A stretch of DNA of 44,031 bases, taken from the NCBI GenBank assembly GCA_028696455.1, contig JAQVGZ010000013.1:1-44031 (forward strand), given 5' to 3'. The notes below the pieces were generated by a model. That model saw only the letters and a list, made by a program, of their open reading frames with translations, was not told where the DNA came from and searched no databases. The DNA is from Desulfotomaculaceae bacterium. Lineage in GTDB: Bacteria > Bacillota > Desulfotomaculia > Desulfotomaculales > Pelotomaculaceae. Shown in pieces: positions 24,242 to 35,353 of the stretch; position 1 is the stretch's first letter; each line of letters begins with the position of its first letter. The position numbers and the translations under genes are program-made.

Positions 24242-25543
24242 ATGCTGACAACACGGCCGCGCGGCACCAGTGATATTATCCCGGGTGAAGTAGAGGCGTG
24301 GCAGTACCTGGAAAAGGAGATACGGCGCATTTGCCGTGAATATGGCTACAGTGAAATCAGAACGCCAATTTTTGAACACACGGAGTTATTCTTACGAGGT
24401 GTGGGCGATACCACCGACATTGTCGAAAAAGAGATGTATACGTTTATCGACCGGGGAGAACGCAGTATCACTCTCAGGCCGGAAGGCACCGCCTCCGCTG
24501 TGCGGGCATACTTGGAAGACAAGCTTCATGCCGGTCCGCAGCCGGTAAAATTATATTACAACGGCCCAATGTTCCGCTATGACCGCCCACAGGCCGGCCG
24601 TTTCCGCCAGTTTCACCAGTTTGGCGTCGAGGTCTTCGGCTCGCATGACCCCGCTCTTGACGCGGAGGTTATGGCTATGGCTATGGACTTTTACGGCCGC
24701 TTGGGCTTAACGGGTTTGGAGCTGCACATTAACAGCGTAGGCTGTCCGGCCTGTCGTCCGGCTCTGCGTCAAAAGCTGCAGGATTTCTTCCGTCCGCACC
24801 TATCTGACCTTTGCCCCAATTGCCAGGAAAGGCTTGAAAAGAACCCGCTCCGGATCATCGACTGCAAGGAAGGCCGCTGCCGTGAGGCCGGGGCAGGCGC
24901 ACCCACCACTTTCGACTGTCTTTGTGAGGAATGCAGCAGCCATTTTGAAGCAGTTAAAAAACACCTGGATTTATTAAGCCTACCCTACCAGGTTGATTAC
25001 TGTCTGGTGCGCGGCCTGGACTACTATACCCACACCGCCTTTGAAATCATGGCCAAAGATATCGGTGCTCAAAGTTCCATAGGTGGAGGCGGCCGCTACA
25101 ATAAGCTGGTGGAAACCTGCGGCGGGCCTCCCACACCGGGCATTGGCTATGCCCTTGGTCTGGAACGCATCCTCTTGGCCATGAAGAGCCAGAATTGCCT
25201 CATCCCCGGCACTTCCAGCCTGGATGTTTTTGTCGTTACCGCGGGCAAAGCGGCAGCAAGTGAAGCTTTTCGACAGCTCTTCAAGATCAGGGGCGCCGGT
25301 ATATCTGCCGATAAGGACTACCAGGACCGGAGCTTAAAGGCGCAAATGAAATATGCGGGTAAAACCGGGGCGAAATTTGTAGTGATCATTGGGGAGGAAG
25401 AATTAGCCCGGGGCACAGCCTTGATCCGGGATATGAACGCTAAGGAGCAGGTTAGCATCGTCTCAGAAAAAGTTGTCGAATATTTACTCAACAATTTGTC
25501 TAATGTCTTATCTAATTATCAAGGAGGATATAAGTATGATTGA
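24242..25543 (+). CDS. hisS: Histidyl-tRNA synthetase
   Basis: Class II synthetase of 433 residues that charges tRNA-His. Motif 2 region [12 protein letters not shown] (about 80-91) with [18 protein letters not shown], and the histidine-binding [14 protein letters not shown] (around 258-271) are present. A class-typical motif 3 ([12 protein letters not shown]) and a C-terminal anticodon-binding domain follow. The ribosome site GGAGGGG lies 6-7 bases before ATG 24242. Expression is controlled by the T-box; the 3' end overlaps aspS by 8 bases. Codons are more GC-rich than those of the AT-rich neighbours. Confidence 0.97.
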   Translation: MLTTRPRGTSDIIPGEVEAWQYLEKEIRRICREYGYSEIRTPIFEHTELFLRGVGDTTDIVEKEMYTFIDRGERSITLRPEGTASAVRAYLEDKLHAGPQPVKLYYNGPMFRYDRPQAGRFRQFHQFGVEVFGSHDPALDAEVMAMAMDFYGRLGLTGLELHINSVGCPACRPALRQKLQDFFRPHLSDLCPNCQERLEKNPLRIIDCKEGRCREAGAGAPTTFDCLCEECSSHFEAVKKHLDLLSLPYQVDYCLVRGLDYYTHTAFEIMAKDIGAQSSIGGGGRYNKLVETCGGPPTPGIGYALGLERILLAMKSQNCLIPGTSSLDVFVVTAGKAAASEAFRQLFKIRGAGISADKDYQDRSLKAQMKYAGKTGAKFVVIIGEEELARGTALIRDMNAKEQVSIVSEKVVEYLLNNLSNVLSNYQGGYKYD

Positions 25544-27347
25544 TTCCATGGGTGAATTAAAACGGAGCCGCTATTGTGGTTCTTTACGATCTGAACATGC
25601 CGGGCAGCAGGTAGTTTTGATGGGCTGGGCCCAGCGTAGGCGTGATCACGGGGGCTTGATTTTCGTAGATCTCAGGGACCGGTCGGGACTGGTGCAGGTG
25701 GTTTTCAGCCCGGAATTGCATGAAACTGCCTTTCATCGAGCGGAAGCGGTGCGTAATGAGTATGTTCTGGCTGTGACCGGAACTGTACGGGAACGCCCCG
25801 AGGGCACGGCCAACCCGAACCTGGCAACCGGCCAGGTGGAAGTGCTTGCCCGCGAGTTGCGCATTTTAAACCGGGCTAAAACACCGCCGTTTTACATTGA
25901 AGATGGTATTGACGTGGATGAAAATGTGCGGCTGCGCTACCGATATCTCGACCTGCGCCGCCCGGAGATGCAGGAGGCGATGATCCTGCGCCACCGGGCC
26001 GCCAAGTCTGCCCGTGACTTCCTCGACGAACAAGGCTTTCTGGAAATAGAGACACCAATGCTGCAAAAGAGCACGCCGGAAGGGGCCAGGGACTACCTGG
26101 TGCCCAGCCGGGTCAACCCGGGCAAGTTTTATGCACTGCCCCAGTCACCACAACTATATAAGCAGATCCTTATGGTGTCCGGTCTTGATAGATATTTTCA
26201 AATAGTTCGCTGTTTTCGGGATGAGGACCTCCGGGCTGACCGCCAGCCGGAATTTACCCAAATTGACCTTGAGATGTCCTTTATTGATGTCGACGATATC
26301 CTGAGCTTAATGGAAGAATTGGTGGCGAGGCTATGCCGGGACACAATTGGCCTGGAAGTAAACCACCCTTTCCCAAGACTTTCTTACAGTGAGGCCATTA
26401 ACCGCTTCGGGTCAGACAAGCCGGATACCCGCTTTGGCCTTGAACTAAAAGATATATCAGATATTGCCGCCGGATGCGGCTTCAAGGTTTTCTCATCCGT
26501 AGTAGCCTCAGGCGGGCAGGTCAAAGGGATAAACGCCACCGGGTGTGGCTCCTTCAGCCGCAAGGAAATTGACGACCTAACCGCTTACGCCGCCATTTAC
26601 AAGGCGAAGGGGCTAGCCTACTTTGTCGTTACCGCAGAAGGAGTTAAATCAGTAATAGCCAAGTTTTTTAATGACCAGGAGCTAGGCGCCATCATGGAGA
26701 GGCTGGAAGCCAAGCCAGGGGACCTATTGCTTTTTGTAGCGGACAAGCCACAGGTTGTAGCGGATTCCCTGGGAGCGCTGAGGTTATATATAGGCGAACG
26801 ACTGGGTTTGATCCCCGCCGATAAGTTTAACTTTTTATGGGTAGTGGACTTCCCGCTCCTGGACTACGACCAGAAGGAGGGGCGTTATGTCGCCATGCAC
26901 CATCCCTTTACCTCACCGCGAGAGGAAGATATCCCCCTGCTGGATACAGAGCCGGGTAGGGCACGGGCCAAAGCCTACGACATAGTCCTTAACGGAGTTG
27001 AAATAGGTGGCGGCAGTATCCGGATCCACCGCCGGGATGTTCAGGAGAAAATGTTTACCACCATTGGCATCACCGAAAGCGAGGCGGCAGAAAAGTTCGG
27101 TTTTATGTTGGAAGCTTTTGAATTCGGCACCCCGCCTCACGGAGGGATTGCCTTCGGTTTTGACCGTCTGATCATGCTCCTGGCCAATAAGAAAACAATC
27201 AGGGATGTTATTGCTTTCCCCAAGACCCAAAGCGCCATGGACATGATGACTCAGGCACCAGGTATAGTAGCGCCTGCCCAGCTTAAAGAATTACACATCA
27301 AGTTAGATTTGAAAATTAGTAACAAACCAGGAAATAGTGGCTTATAA
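25536..27347 (+). CDS. aspS: Aspartyl-tRNA synthetase
   Basis: Class II synthetase of the bacterial type, 603 residues including the GAD insertion. An N-terminal OB-fold ([19 protein letters not shown]), motif 2 [18 protein letters not shown] and motif 3 [13 protein letters not shown] are present. The ATG at 25536 has AAGGAGG 8 bases upstream and overlaps the hisS end. The in-frame start at 25473 lies within hisS and is rejected. Same T-box-controlled operon as hisS. Confidence 0.97.
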   Translation: MIDSMGELKRSRYCGSLRSEHAGQQVVLMGWAQRRRDHGGLIFVDLRDRSGLVQVVFSPELHETAFHRAEAVRNEYVLAVTGTVRERPEGTANPNLATGQVEVLARELRILNRAKTPPFYIEDGIDVDENVRLRYRYLDLRRPEMQEAMILRHRAAKSARDFLDEQGFLEIETPMLQKSTPEGARDYLVPSRVNPGKFYALPQSPQLYKQILMVSGLDRYFQIVRCFRDEDLRADRQPEFTQIDLEMSFIDVDDILSLMEELVARLCRDTIGLEVNHPFPRLSYSEAINRFGSDKPDTRFGLELKDISDIAAGCGFKVFSSVVASGGQVKGINATGCGSFSRKEIDDLTAYAAIYKAKGLAYFVVTAEGVKSVIAKFFNDQELGAIMERLEAKPGDLLLFVADKPQVVADSLGALRLYIGERLGLIPADKFNFLWVVDFPLLDYDQKEGRYVAMHHPFTSPREEDIPLLDTEPGRARAKAYDIVLNGVEIGGGSIRIHRRDVQEKMFTTIGITESEAAEKFGFMLEAFEFGTPPHGGIAFGFDRLIMLLANKKTIRDVIAFPKTQSAMDMMTQAPGIVAPAQLKELHIKLDLKISNKPGNSGL

Positions 27348-27473
27348 GCTTAGCTATCTGCGGGTTAGGGAACTGATATCCACCGCATTACACCCGGGTG
27401 TTATCAGTACCAGGCAGGAATGTAAATATTCAAAAATGGTATAATCTTGCATAGGACCACATATAGCTAACTC

Positions 27474-27502
27474 TTGTAAACCAGTTATTAATATGCTAAC
27501 AT
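27474..27502 (+). promoter_or_regulatory. Promoter of the 6S RNA gene
   Basis: TTGTAA (27474-27479) and TAACAT (27497-27502) with 17 bases between, placing the start about 10-15 bases before the RNA's 5' stem. Confidence 0.55.
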
Positions 27503-27511
27503 AAATATGAA

Positions 27512-27697
27512 ATAAAAATACCCTGCTGTGTACGTGACCAACCTTGAAGTTTTGAGCCAACACCATATAAAAGGGAGTCCGGCTCTGGATGTGGCTTGCA
27601 TGCCTCCCAGTCGAGGAAACAAAAATCATTCAGGAGGACACCCACCTGTGAGAACAGGTTCGAGCTTTGGGGGGTTAACGGCATAAGTGGGGTTTCT
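27512..27697 (+). ncRNA. ssrS: 6S RNA
   Basis: An approximately 185-nt element directly downstream of aspS, the position of bsrA (6S-1) in Bacillus. Its 5' end (ACCCTGCTGTGTACGTGACC) pairs roughly with its 3' end (GGGGTTAACGGCATAAGTGGGG) as a closing stem. The central segments CTTGAAGTTTTGAGCC, GTGGCTTGCATGCCTCC, CACCTGTGAGAACAGGTTCGAG match my memory of clostridial 6S RNAs. 6S RNA binds sigma-A RNA polymerase and moderates transcription. Short open frames on either strand here are by-products. The preceding 27348-27470 stretch holds only a weak hairpin. Confidence 0.72.
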
Positions 27698-27911
27698 GTT
27701 CTATTAGCTCAATAAGTTTTCAGTTAGATGTATTTACCTTTGGCTGGAAACTTTTTAATTTATAGTAATTAATAGATTAAATATTACATATACCTGACGA
27801 TTAATAATAGTTAGAAATTTGACAAAGGATTTTCTTGTGTAAACTAATAAGTAATAAATTATAAATTAGTTTATTATTAAATAGTTGCATAATAGGAGAG
27901 GGGAGAGTTTA

Positions 27912-28241
27912 TTGGCCGACGAAACAATCCTGATTTTGGGAGATACTGATTTCAGCAAAGTAATAAGCGAGTCCAACGTCCCTGTACTGGTTGATTTCTG
28001 GGCTTCTTGGTGCGGCCCCTGTAAAATGATCGCCCCAGTCTTGGAAGAAATAGCAAGAGAATTTGATGGGAAGATTAAGGCAGGTAAACTTAACGTTGAT
28101 GATAACCAGAATGTCCCGGTCAAATATCAAGTAAACAGTATTCCGACTTTAGTTGTTTTTAAAGATGGCAAAGAAGTTGGCCGCTCAGTTGGAAACAAAA
28201 CTAAGGATGAGATCCGCAGCTGGTTGACTAAACATATATAA
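27912..28241 (+). CDS. trxA: Thioredoxin
   Basis: 109-residue thioredoxin with the active site WASWCGPCKM (Cys pair about 33 and 36) and the cis-proline segment SIPTLVVFKDG. The start is TTG at 27912 with AGGAGAGGGGAG 7-8 bases upstream. A TTG at 27885 would precede the ribosome site and is rejected. TTGACA at 27819-27824 may be its -35 box, although the -10 is not clear. Cytoplasmic disulfide reductant. Confidence 0.94.
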   Translation: MADETILILGDTDFSKVISESNVPVLVDFWASWCGPCKMIAPVLEEIAREFDGKIKAGKLNVDDNQNVPVKYQVNSIPTLVVFKDGKEVGRSVGNKTKDEIRSWLTKHI

Positions 28242-28297
28242 AACAAAAACACGTACTTTTATTATTTTCCTGACAATTAAATCTCTTAATTAGTAGT

Positions 28298-28342
28298 GGG
28301 CGGATCCGCTTGAATGATTTTTTAAGCAGGTTCGCCCTTTCT
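28298..28342 (+). terminator. Terminator after trxA
   Basis: GGGCGGATCCGCTT (28298-28311) pairs with AAGCAGGTTCGCCC (28324-28337) with one mismatch and two G-T pairs, followed by TTTCTTT. It falls before the rarA ribosome site, so it may also act as an attenuator for that gene. Confidence 0.65.
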
Positions 28343-28357
28343 TTGAGGAGGCTGCCG

Positions 28358-29668
28358 ATGAATCTTTTTGAACAAACAATGGATAAAAACATAGTTCAGT
28401 CTGCACCACTTGCCTTACGGATGAGACCCAGAACACTGGATGAGTTTGAAGAACAGACCTCTATTGTAGGCTCAGGAACTCTATTAAGGCGATTGATTGA
28501 ATCCGACAGGTTAATGTCAGCAATATTTTATGGCCCGCCAGGTACCGGCAAGACCAGCCTGGCTATGATCATTGCAGGTATCACAAAAGCTCATTTTGAA
28601 ACGATAAACGCTGTAATGGCTGGAATTGCAGATATCAGGCGGGTAGTCGACGGGGCTAAAGAAAGACGCTCATTGTATAATAAGAAAACCATACTGTTCC
28701 TTGATGAAATTCACCGTTTTAACAAAACCCAGCAAGATGCCCTACTCCCGTCTGTAGAAAACGGCCTGATTATATTAATTGGCTCAACTACTGAAAATCC
28801 CATGTTTGCTATAAACCGGCCGCTCCTTTCCCGCTCTCAACTCTACCGTTTTGCTCTCCTTTCCAGGTCTGCACTGCGCCGGCTCTTAGTCCGAGCATTA
28901 CAGGATGTAGAAAGAGGTCTTGGCTTATATCAGGTAATAGTCGATCCGGAAGCACTGGACCATCTAGCAGATACAGCTAATGGCGATGCCCGATCCGGCT
29001 TAAATGCGTTAGAATTGGCTGTTCTTACCACGCCGCCCGACTCCGATGGGGTACGGCGGATTAACCTTGCAGCGGCAGAAGAGGCGATTCAACAACGGGT
29101 TCTTGGATACAGCCGGACTGAGGAGCACTATGATGTCACCTCCGCCTTTATAAAAAGTATGAGGGGTTCCGACCCCCAGGCTACCCTCTACTGGCTGGCC
29201 AGGATGTTGTATGCTGGTGAAGATCCGGAATTTATCTGCCGCAGGATCATGATTCATGCTGCCGAGGACGTTGGTCTGGCTGATCCCCAGGCTTTGGTCC
29301 TGGCAACTTCCGCAGCGCTTGCCGTTGAGCGTATCGGTATGCCCGAAGCCAGAATAGTGTTGGCCGAAGCTGCTCTTTACATTGCTACTGCTCCTAAAAG
29401 CAATTCTGTCGTGGCAGGAATTAACGCTGCCCTTTTCGAAGTAGAAAACAATAGGGCAGAACCCGTTCCGCCGCATTTAAGGGGAACCGGCTATAGAGGA
29501 GCAGCTGCGTTAGGCCACGGCAAGGGATACCTGTACCCACATAATTATCCAGGGCATTATGTTGAGCAAAGTTATTTACCAGACAATATTGCCGGAAAAA
29601 TATTTTATGAGTCATCAGATAACGGACATGAATCAGAAATTAAGAGAAGGTTGAAGCGCAGAAAATAA
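28358..29668 (+). CDS. rarA: RarA/MgsA-type AAA ATPase (replication-associated)
   Basis: AAA+ ATPase acting at stalled replication forks, 436 residues from ATG 28358 (GAGGAGG 6 bases upstream). Walker [11 protein letters not shown] (about 58-67), Walker [23 protein letters not shown], sensor STTENP and the RarA tail [19 protein letters not shown] are typical. In-frame sequence upstream to 28310 overlaps the trxA terminator and is not used. It is followed by its own neighbour gene with a separate promoter. Confidence 0.93.
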   Translation: MNLFEQTMDKNIVQSAPLALRMRPRTLDEFEEQTSIVGSGTLLRRLIESDRLMSAIFYGPPGTGKTSLAMIIAGITKAHFETINAVMAGIADIRRVVDGAKERRSLYNKKTILFLDEIHRFNKTQQDALLPSVENGLIILIGSTTENPMFAINRPLLSRSQLYRFALLSRSALRRLLVRALQDVERGLGLYQVIVDPEALDHLADTANGDARSGLNALELAVLTTPPDSDGVRRINLAAAEEAIQQRVLGYSRTEEHYDVTSAFIKSMRGSDPQATLYWLARMLYAGEDPEFICRRIMIHAAEDVGLADPQALVLATSAALAVERIGMPEARIVLAEAALYIATAPKSNSVVAGINAALFEVENNRAEPVPPHLRGTGYRGAAALGHGKGYLYPHNYPGHYVEQSYLPDNIAGKIFYESSDNGHESEIKRRLKRRK

Positions 29669-29709
29669 AATGTTATTTTTTAGTTCATACCATAACCTTA
29701 CAGTTCCCC

Positions 29710-29738
29710 TTGACTTATGCAATCTAGGCGCATATGCT
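29710..29738 (+). promoter_or_regulatory. Sigma-A promoter of the P-loop/Asp23 gene
   Basis: TTGACT (29710-29715) and TATGCT (29733-29738), 17-base spacer. It is followed by about 35 bases to the TTG start. Confidence 0.65.
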
Positions 29739-29774
29739 AAAAGATAACTATATTATTAAAAGTAGGTGTGATGT

Positions 29775-30617
29775 TTGGAGATTTATGCCTTAGTTGGCCC
29801 CAGCGGCACTGGTAAAAGTCACCGGGCTGCGGTTGTGGCCAACCAGTTTGAGGCACAAGCTATTATAGACGACGGTCTGTTAATCCAGGGAAACCGTATT
29901 ATTGCCGGCTCGTCAGCTAAACGCCAGCCTACCAGGATCGGGGCAATCAAAGCAGCCCTTTTTATGGAGGAAACCCGGGCGCAGGAAATGAGAGATGCCC
30001 TTGACAAATTTGCGCCGGCAAGAGTGCTAATCCTTGGCACATCAACTGGCATGGTGGAGCGTATTGCTAGCCGTCTTGGGTTACCACCACCACAACAGAT
30101 AATGAATATTGAGGAGTTTGCCTCTGAAAAAGAGATTAGGAAAGCCAAATTTCACCGGAGTCACTTCAGCAAGCATGTTATTCCTGCACCCACTCTGGAA
30201 GTAAGAAAAAGTTTCCCGGGCATTCTGGTAGACCCACTACATATATTTTTAAAGAAAAAAGAAACACCGGGGAAAAAAGATTGGCTAGAACAATCCATTA
30301 TCCGCCCAACTTTTACATCTAACGGTAAATTAACTATTGCGGATAGCGCCATTAGCGCTATAGCTGGTCATGCAGCGCGATCTGTCGCAGGTGTAACCAG
30401 TACTGGAAGAATTGTGGTAAATGCAGAGCAGGAAGGAATAATTACGATTGACATATCACCCACGATCAAATATGGTTTCCCATTACATGAGGTTGCAACC
30501 GAAGTCCAGCGTAAGATCGATCAGTCGGTAGAGACAATGACCGGACTACAGGTAAGAAAAGTAAATGTATTGGTTAAGAGAATAAGCTTTCCAAGGGCAA
30601 AAGAGGCAACCAGTTAA
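29775..30617 (+). CDS. P-loop NTPase fused to an Asp23/Gls24 domain
   Basis: 280 residues. The N-terminal part (about 1-165) has Walker A GPSGTGKS (8-15) and a nucleoside-kinase-like look (EEFASEKEIRKAKFHRSHFSKHVIPAPTLEV); I do not recognise a named family. The C-terminal part (about 175-275) is an Asp23/Gls24 (DUF322) domain: TIADSAISAIAGHAARSVAGVTS, then ITIDISPTIKYGFPLHEVATEVQRKI. Asp23 proteins are usually stand-alone and linked to envelope or stress functions, so the fusion is unusual. The start is TTG at 29775, with AGGTG upstream; no ATG is available. Function is not assigned. Confidence 0.75.
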   Translation: MEIYALVGPSGTGKSHRAAVVANQFEAQAIIDDGLLIQGNRIIAGSSAKRQPTRIGAIKAALFMEETRAQEMRDALDKFAPARVLILGTSTGMVERIASRLGLPPPQQIMNIEEFASEKEIRKAKFHRSHFSKHVIPAPTLEVRKSFPGILVDPLHIFLKKKETPGKKDWLEQSIIRPTFTSNGKLTIADSAISAIAGHAARSVAGVTSTGRIVVNAEQEGIITIDISPTIKYGFPLHEVATEVQRKIDQSVETMTGLQVRKVNVLVKRISFPRAKEATS

Positions 30618-30627
30618 TGGTTGCCTC
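30603..30627. terminator. Hairpin between convergent genes
   Basis: GAGGCAACC (30603-30611) pairs perfectly with GGTTGCCTC (30619-30627). It includes the stop of the P-loop/Asp23 gene. On the minus strand it is followed by TTTT, serving the SleB-type gene; on the plus strand the T-tract is poor. Confidence 0.6.
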
Positions 30628-30653
30628 CTTGAATTCGCTTGCCATTATTTTAA

Positions 30654-31349
30654 TTAAATTGAACTGGTTGCAAATACATGGTTGCCAATCTTAGTTATCA
30701 CCGGTAGGGTTCGGATCCATTTGTCACTGCTGATATCCGGGTTGTAAAAGAACAATGCCCCTCCTGTGGGATCTTTCCCATGCAGCGCCTGTACAGCCGC
30801 CTGCACAGCCTTTTCGTTGGGCTCAAGTTTTATGGAACCATCACCTACTGGTGAAAACTGGTATACGCGGTCATTTTTCTGGTAAATTACTTCCCGTATT
30901 GTTTTTGGAAAATGAGGGTTTGCCAGCCTGTTTAAAATTACCGCGCCAACAGCAACCTGTCCCTCAAAGCTTTCCCCTCTTGCTTCCGCATGAATCAGCC
31001 GGGCCATAAGCATTATATCTTCCCTTGAAAAATCCCCCCGGGATAAAGGATTATCTCCTGCATTCTTCTCAGGTAAAACCAATACTTGCCCTGGTATAAT
31101 TAAGCTACCGGCCAGGTTATTTGTCCTCATCAATTCACGAACCGGCACATTATAGTCCATAGCTATGTCATAGAGGGTATCACCTTTCTGAACAACGCGA
31201 CTGATCGCTGTGGAATCGGACTGGTTTGCAAATTGAGCATTTAAGTCCTCGCTGCACTCACCACCTGGTATATTAACACTAAAAAACAGGTATGTCATTA
31301 GCGTTAATACAACAAGCTTCCTGGCGAGTTTTGGAACAGATTTACTCAT
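30654..31349 (-). CDS. LysM plus SleB-type cell wall hydrolase
   Basis: 231-residue exported protein with an N-terminal signal helix (LVVLTLMTYLFFSVNIPGG) and one LysM domain (VVQKGDTLYDIAMDYNVPVRELMRTNNL, about 53-95). A SleB/hydrolase_2 domain at the C-terminus has LMARLIHAEARGESFEGQVAVGAVILNR, whose Glu is the catalytic residue in SleB, and GGALFFYNP. It degrades spore cortex or peptidoglycan during germination or sporulation, indicating a spore former. The start at ATG 31349 has GGAGGAG 5-6 bases upstream; the upstream in-frame start at 31409 lacks a site. Confidence 0.88.
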   Translation of the reverse strand: MSKSVPKLARKLVVLTLMTYLFFSVNIPGGECSEDLNAQFANQSDSTAISRVVQKGDTLYDIAMDYNVPVRELMRTNNLAGSLIIPGQVLVLPEKNAGDNPLSRGDFSREDIMLMARLIHAEARGESFEGQVAVGAVILNRLANPHFPKTIREVIYQKNDRVYQFSPVGDGSIKLEPNEKAVQAAVQALHGKDPTGGALFFYNPDISSDKWIRTLPVITKIGNHVFATSSI

Positions 31350-31507
31350 TTTCTCCTCCTTCCCCGAATCCAAATTGTAATATGCACATTTAAAAAACTT
31401 TTTATACATTTTTTTATACCAGAATGCTTAATTATTACCACCTTTAAATTATTGCCATTTAGACAAAAATTAATACCCTATAATTTATAGGGTATTCTAG
31501 AATAAAA

Positions 31508-32260
31508 TTATTGATCTTTTTCTTTGCGTTGTATGGCGCGGATATCCATATCAACCAGCAAGCGATATGGTCTGCACATTTCCAGAAGACGGGAAGTGGT
31601 CCTTTCACCGAGATATTCATCAAGGTCTTCGGGGGTGATGTTGGTAGTTACTATTATTGGCAGACAGTGGTTCAGACGGTAGTTAATAATAGAAAAAATT
31701 TTATTCCGCGACCACTCCGTATAATTATGTGCCCCAAGGTCATCCAGAATAAGTAAAGGAACCTTGCGGGCAGTGTCTACCAGGTCATACTCAGTGTAAT
31801 CACTATTATTGCGCGCAGTATCATAAGTTGATCGGATCTGATCCAGCAGGTCTGGAACTACAATAAAAAGCACCACTTTCCCCTTTTTTAACAAAGCATT
31901 GGCGATGCCGCAGGCCAGAAAGGTTTTACCACTACCTACCGGACCAGAAAGCAGGAGCCCGTCCGCATTTGGATCCTGCATAAACTTTGAGACAAAGTTC
32001 CTGGCAGCCTGAAAAGACAATTTTGCAATCTCATAATACGAAACGCCTTTTTCAATATCTAGACAATTTCTAGCGTAATATTTAAAATCAAAACTAGACA
32101 GGGTACAGTCAAGTAGTTTCCTTGGTAAGCCAGAAGCCTTAAATAGCTTGGTCATTGCTTTTTGCCTGATACAACCGCAGGGCACTGCCACTTCTCCCTT
32201 AAGAATTAGCCCGCTATCCCCACAGAATTCACAGACTGGCTTCAATATTTCCCACCTCAT
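31508..32260 (-). CDS. DnaC/DnaI-type replicative helicase loader
   Basis: 250-residue AAA+ protein that loads the replicative helicase. A zinc ribbon near the N-terminus (CEFC at 10-13, CGC at 28-30) is followed by Walker A SGPVGSGKTF (about 107-116) and Walker B LLILDDLGAH. NKIFSIINYRLNHCLPIIVTTN and the ERTTSRLLEMCRPYRL tail are typical. It lies 14 bp after the DnaD gene in the same direction, forming a primosome pair. Full length. Confidence 0.88.
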   Translation of the reverse strand: MRWEILKPVCEFCGDSGLILKGEVAVPCGCIRQKAMTKLFKASGLPRKLLDCTLSSFDFKYYARNCLDIEKGVSYYEIAKLSFQAARNFVSKFMQDPNADGLLLSGPVGSGKTFLACGIANALLKKGKVVLFIVVPDLLDQIRSTYDTARNNSDYTEYDLVDTARKVPLLILDDLGAHNYTEWSRNKIFSIINYRLNHCLPIIVTTNITPEDLDEYLGERTTSRLLEMCRPYRLLVDMDIRAIQRKEKDQ

Positions 32261-32274
32261 GATTTATTGATTAT

Positions 32275-33126
32275 CTATATATAAAGAGTTTTAATAAATG
32301 CTTTCTTGCGAGCATCAGTTTTTTTATCAGTTACGGTAGCCTCCGTATGTGAGGAACCTTTTCCTAGACCACCACTTCGGGCAATACGGGCGGCACGGCG
32401 TTTTTGAAAATCCCGTTCATACTCTGCAATAGCTTCCAATGTCTGCAGATTGTTCTTCTTCCACTCCATCAGGATGCTGTTAATATATTTAAAGTTGTGC
32501 TTTCCTCTTAAAACAGCCTGCTTTAAAGCTTCAATAATCAGCTTTGACTCATGTTCGTCAGCCCATTGTTCTATTTGCTCAATTTCTAATGGTGATAAAG
32601 CCCGGCCAAATTCATTTTCAAATGTGGAAATTAAACTAACTGTTTGATGATGAAATTTTTTATTAGTAAAATCACTACTGTTTATCATTATTCTTAACAT
32701 TCTTTCAGAATCTTCAATTTCTCTTGCCCTTATTCCCGCCCATATATCTGATACCTTTAAAAATAGCGGCTCAAAGTCGTAACCCTGAAAAATTACCTTT
32801 TTATCACTGTTAAAATAATCACTGACAGCTATAATTTCTTTCTCTAGTAAAACGTCTAATTCTTTTTTAATTTTGGAGGGTCCGGCTTCCATATATTCTG
32901 CCAACCTTTCGGGGTCAGGGTAAAACTCATTTTCCTCCACATTTAGCCTGATCATTTGAATCAGCAACATCATCTGAAAGTCAGAAATACCAATTTTATT
33001 ATAAACTTTTATAAGTATATTAGGTATTGACGTCGATCCTTCCAGCACCAGGTCTGAACCAAAGGTGGCTGTAATATTGACCTTTTGATCACATTTGATG
33101 ATTCCATCTTTACGCTGCCCGGCCAC
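32275..33126 (-). CDS. DnaD domain primosome protein
   Basis: 283 residues. An N-terminal winged-helix part (about 30-110: NILIKVYNKIGISDFQMMLLIQMIRLN) and the C-terminal DnaD domain (about 155-235) with the signature NFKYINSILMEWKKN are present. It initiates primosome assembly in Firmicutes. The start is GTG at 33126 with GGGGAGG 9 bases upstream. Transcribed away from gap across a 192-bp shared upstream region. Confidence 0.87.
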   Translation of the reverse strand: MAGQRKDGIIKCDQKVNITATFGSDLVLEGSTSIPNILIKVYNKIGISDFQMMLLIQMIRLNVEENEFYPDPERLAEYMEAGPSKIKKELDVLLEKEIIAVSDYFNSDKKVIFQGYDFEPLFLKVSDIWAGIRAREIEDSERMLRIMINSSDFTNKKFHHQTVSLISTFENEFGRALSPLEIEQIEQWADEHESKLIIEALKQAVLRGKHNFKYINSILMEWKKNNLQTLEAIAEYERDFQKRRAARIARSGGLGKGSSHTEATVTDKKTDARKKAFIKTLYI

Positions 33127-33282
33127 AATAAAAAACCTCCCCTGGTTGTCCTTCTCTTATTTTATGGTAACGCTGGTTTTTTGTCCACCCTTTTCCCTTT
33201 GCCTAACAGCCAACACAAAACCAATGATTAGATTTGATTTAGCCCGGGAAATAATATAACATTGTCTGCTGTTAAGTTTTAG

Positions 33283-34329
<1,047 letters not shown>

Positions 34330-34343
34330 TGATAACAATTAGG

Positions 34344-34394
34344 AAAAGGGCTTCTTAGAACTCCCGAAGCAATGGGTTTCTGAAAGCCCTTTTT
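34344..34394 (+). terminator. Terminator after gap
   Basis: AAAAGGGCTT (34344-34353) pairs with AAGCCCTTTT (34384-34393) and ends in T-rich sequence. It lies 15 bases past the gap stop codon, between convergent gap and metF. Confidence 0.8.
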
Positions 34395-34427
34395 CATGAT
34401 AAATATTATTATGCAAGCATCAAAAAA

Positions 34428-35353
34428 TCAGCTATCACGAAGTCTGGCACGCCGGACTATAACAGGAACGGCCTCCGGCCAGGAGATCGCTACAATGTGA
34501 AAGCCGGACACACCTTTTATATGCTCCTGAATATACTTGATTTGCTCAATGCATATAACAAGGCCCTCTTCTAGCGGACTTTCCGCCTCTTTCAAGCGCT
34601 GCACAATATCATTCGGAACAATCATACCGGGTACACCGGTTTGCAGGTATCTGGCAGCCCGCCAACTCCTTAAGGGGGTAACCCCGGCAAGAATAAAAGC
34701 TCTTTCATGCAAGCCGCGTTCTACACATAATTCCATAAACCGGGCAAATCGCTCCATATCAAAAATTGATTGAGTCTGAATAAATTCTGCCCCGGCATCG
34801 ATCTTCTTCTCTAACCGGTCAACCCTGTATTCGAAAGGGTCGGCGAAAGGGTTTGCCACTGCACCTACAAAAAACTCTGGCGCGTGGTTTTTGATTGGCT
34901 CCCCGGAAAAAAATAATTTTTTATCTTTCATCCGCCTGATCAGGTTAACTAACTGAATTGAATCAACGTCAAAAACATTCCTGGATGTGGGGTGGTTGCC
35001 AAAAATCTGGTGATCGCCGGTAAGGCACAGTATATTGCGCATTCCCAGACCATAAGCACCCAGCAGATCACTCTGAATGGCAATCCGGTTGCGGTCCCGG
35101 CAGGTCATTTGGATCACCGGCTCCACACCTTCACGAATTATATGCACACCGGTGCTTATGCTCGACATACGCACCACGGCAGTCTGGCAGTCAGTGATGT
35201 TAGCCGCGTCAATATAATTCTTTAATAAATTAGCATGCTTAACAACCTCTTCGGCGGAAGCATGCTTTGGTGGACTAATTTCAGCAGTTACCGCAAACTG
35301 GCCACTTTTTAAGACTTGCTCTAGTCTGCTGCATTCAGTTTCGATTCGGCCAT
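34428..35353 (-). CDS. metF: Methylenetetrahydrofolate reductase (frame problem at the start)
   Basis: Flavoenzyme converting methylene-THF to methyl-THF. TCRDRNRIAIQSDLLGAYGLGMRNILCLTGDHQIFGNHP and FVGAVANPFADPFEYRVDRL are diagnostic, and it resembles the acetogen-type enzyme working with MetV. The family frame is open from 34428 back to about 35372. It encodes the expected N-terminus (LEQVLKSGQFAVTAEISPPK, then NITDCQTAVVRMSSIS), but it holds no ATG, GTG or TTG before the GTG at 35177, already inside conserved sequence. An ATG with GGGAGG (35353) lies in the metV frame and gives AESKLNAAD before TAG. A -1 shift there would join the two frames. Either recoding, a mutation or a sequence error is possible. 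Confidence 0.85.

Noticed and set aside
27354-27684. Minus-strand frames between aspS and trxA
   Set aside because: They overlap the 6S RNA gene on the other strand and lack homology or ribosome sites.
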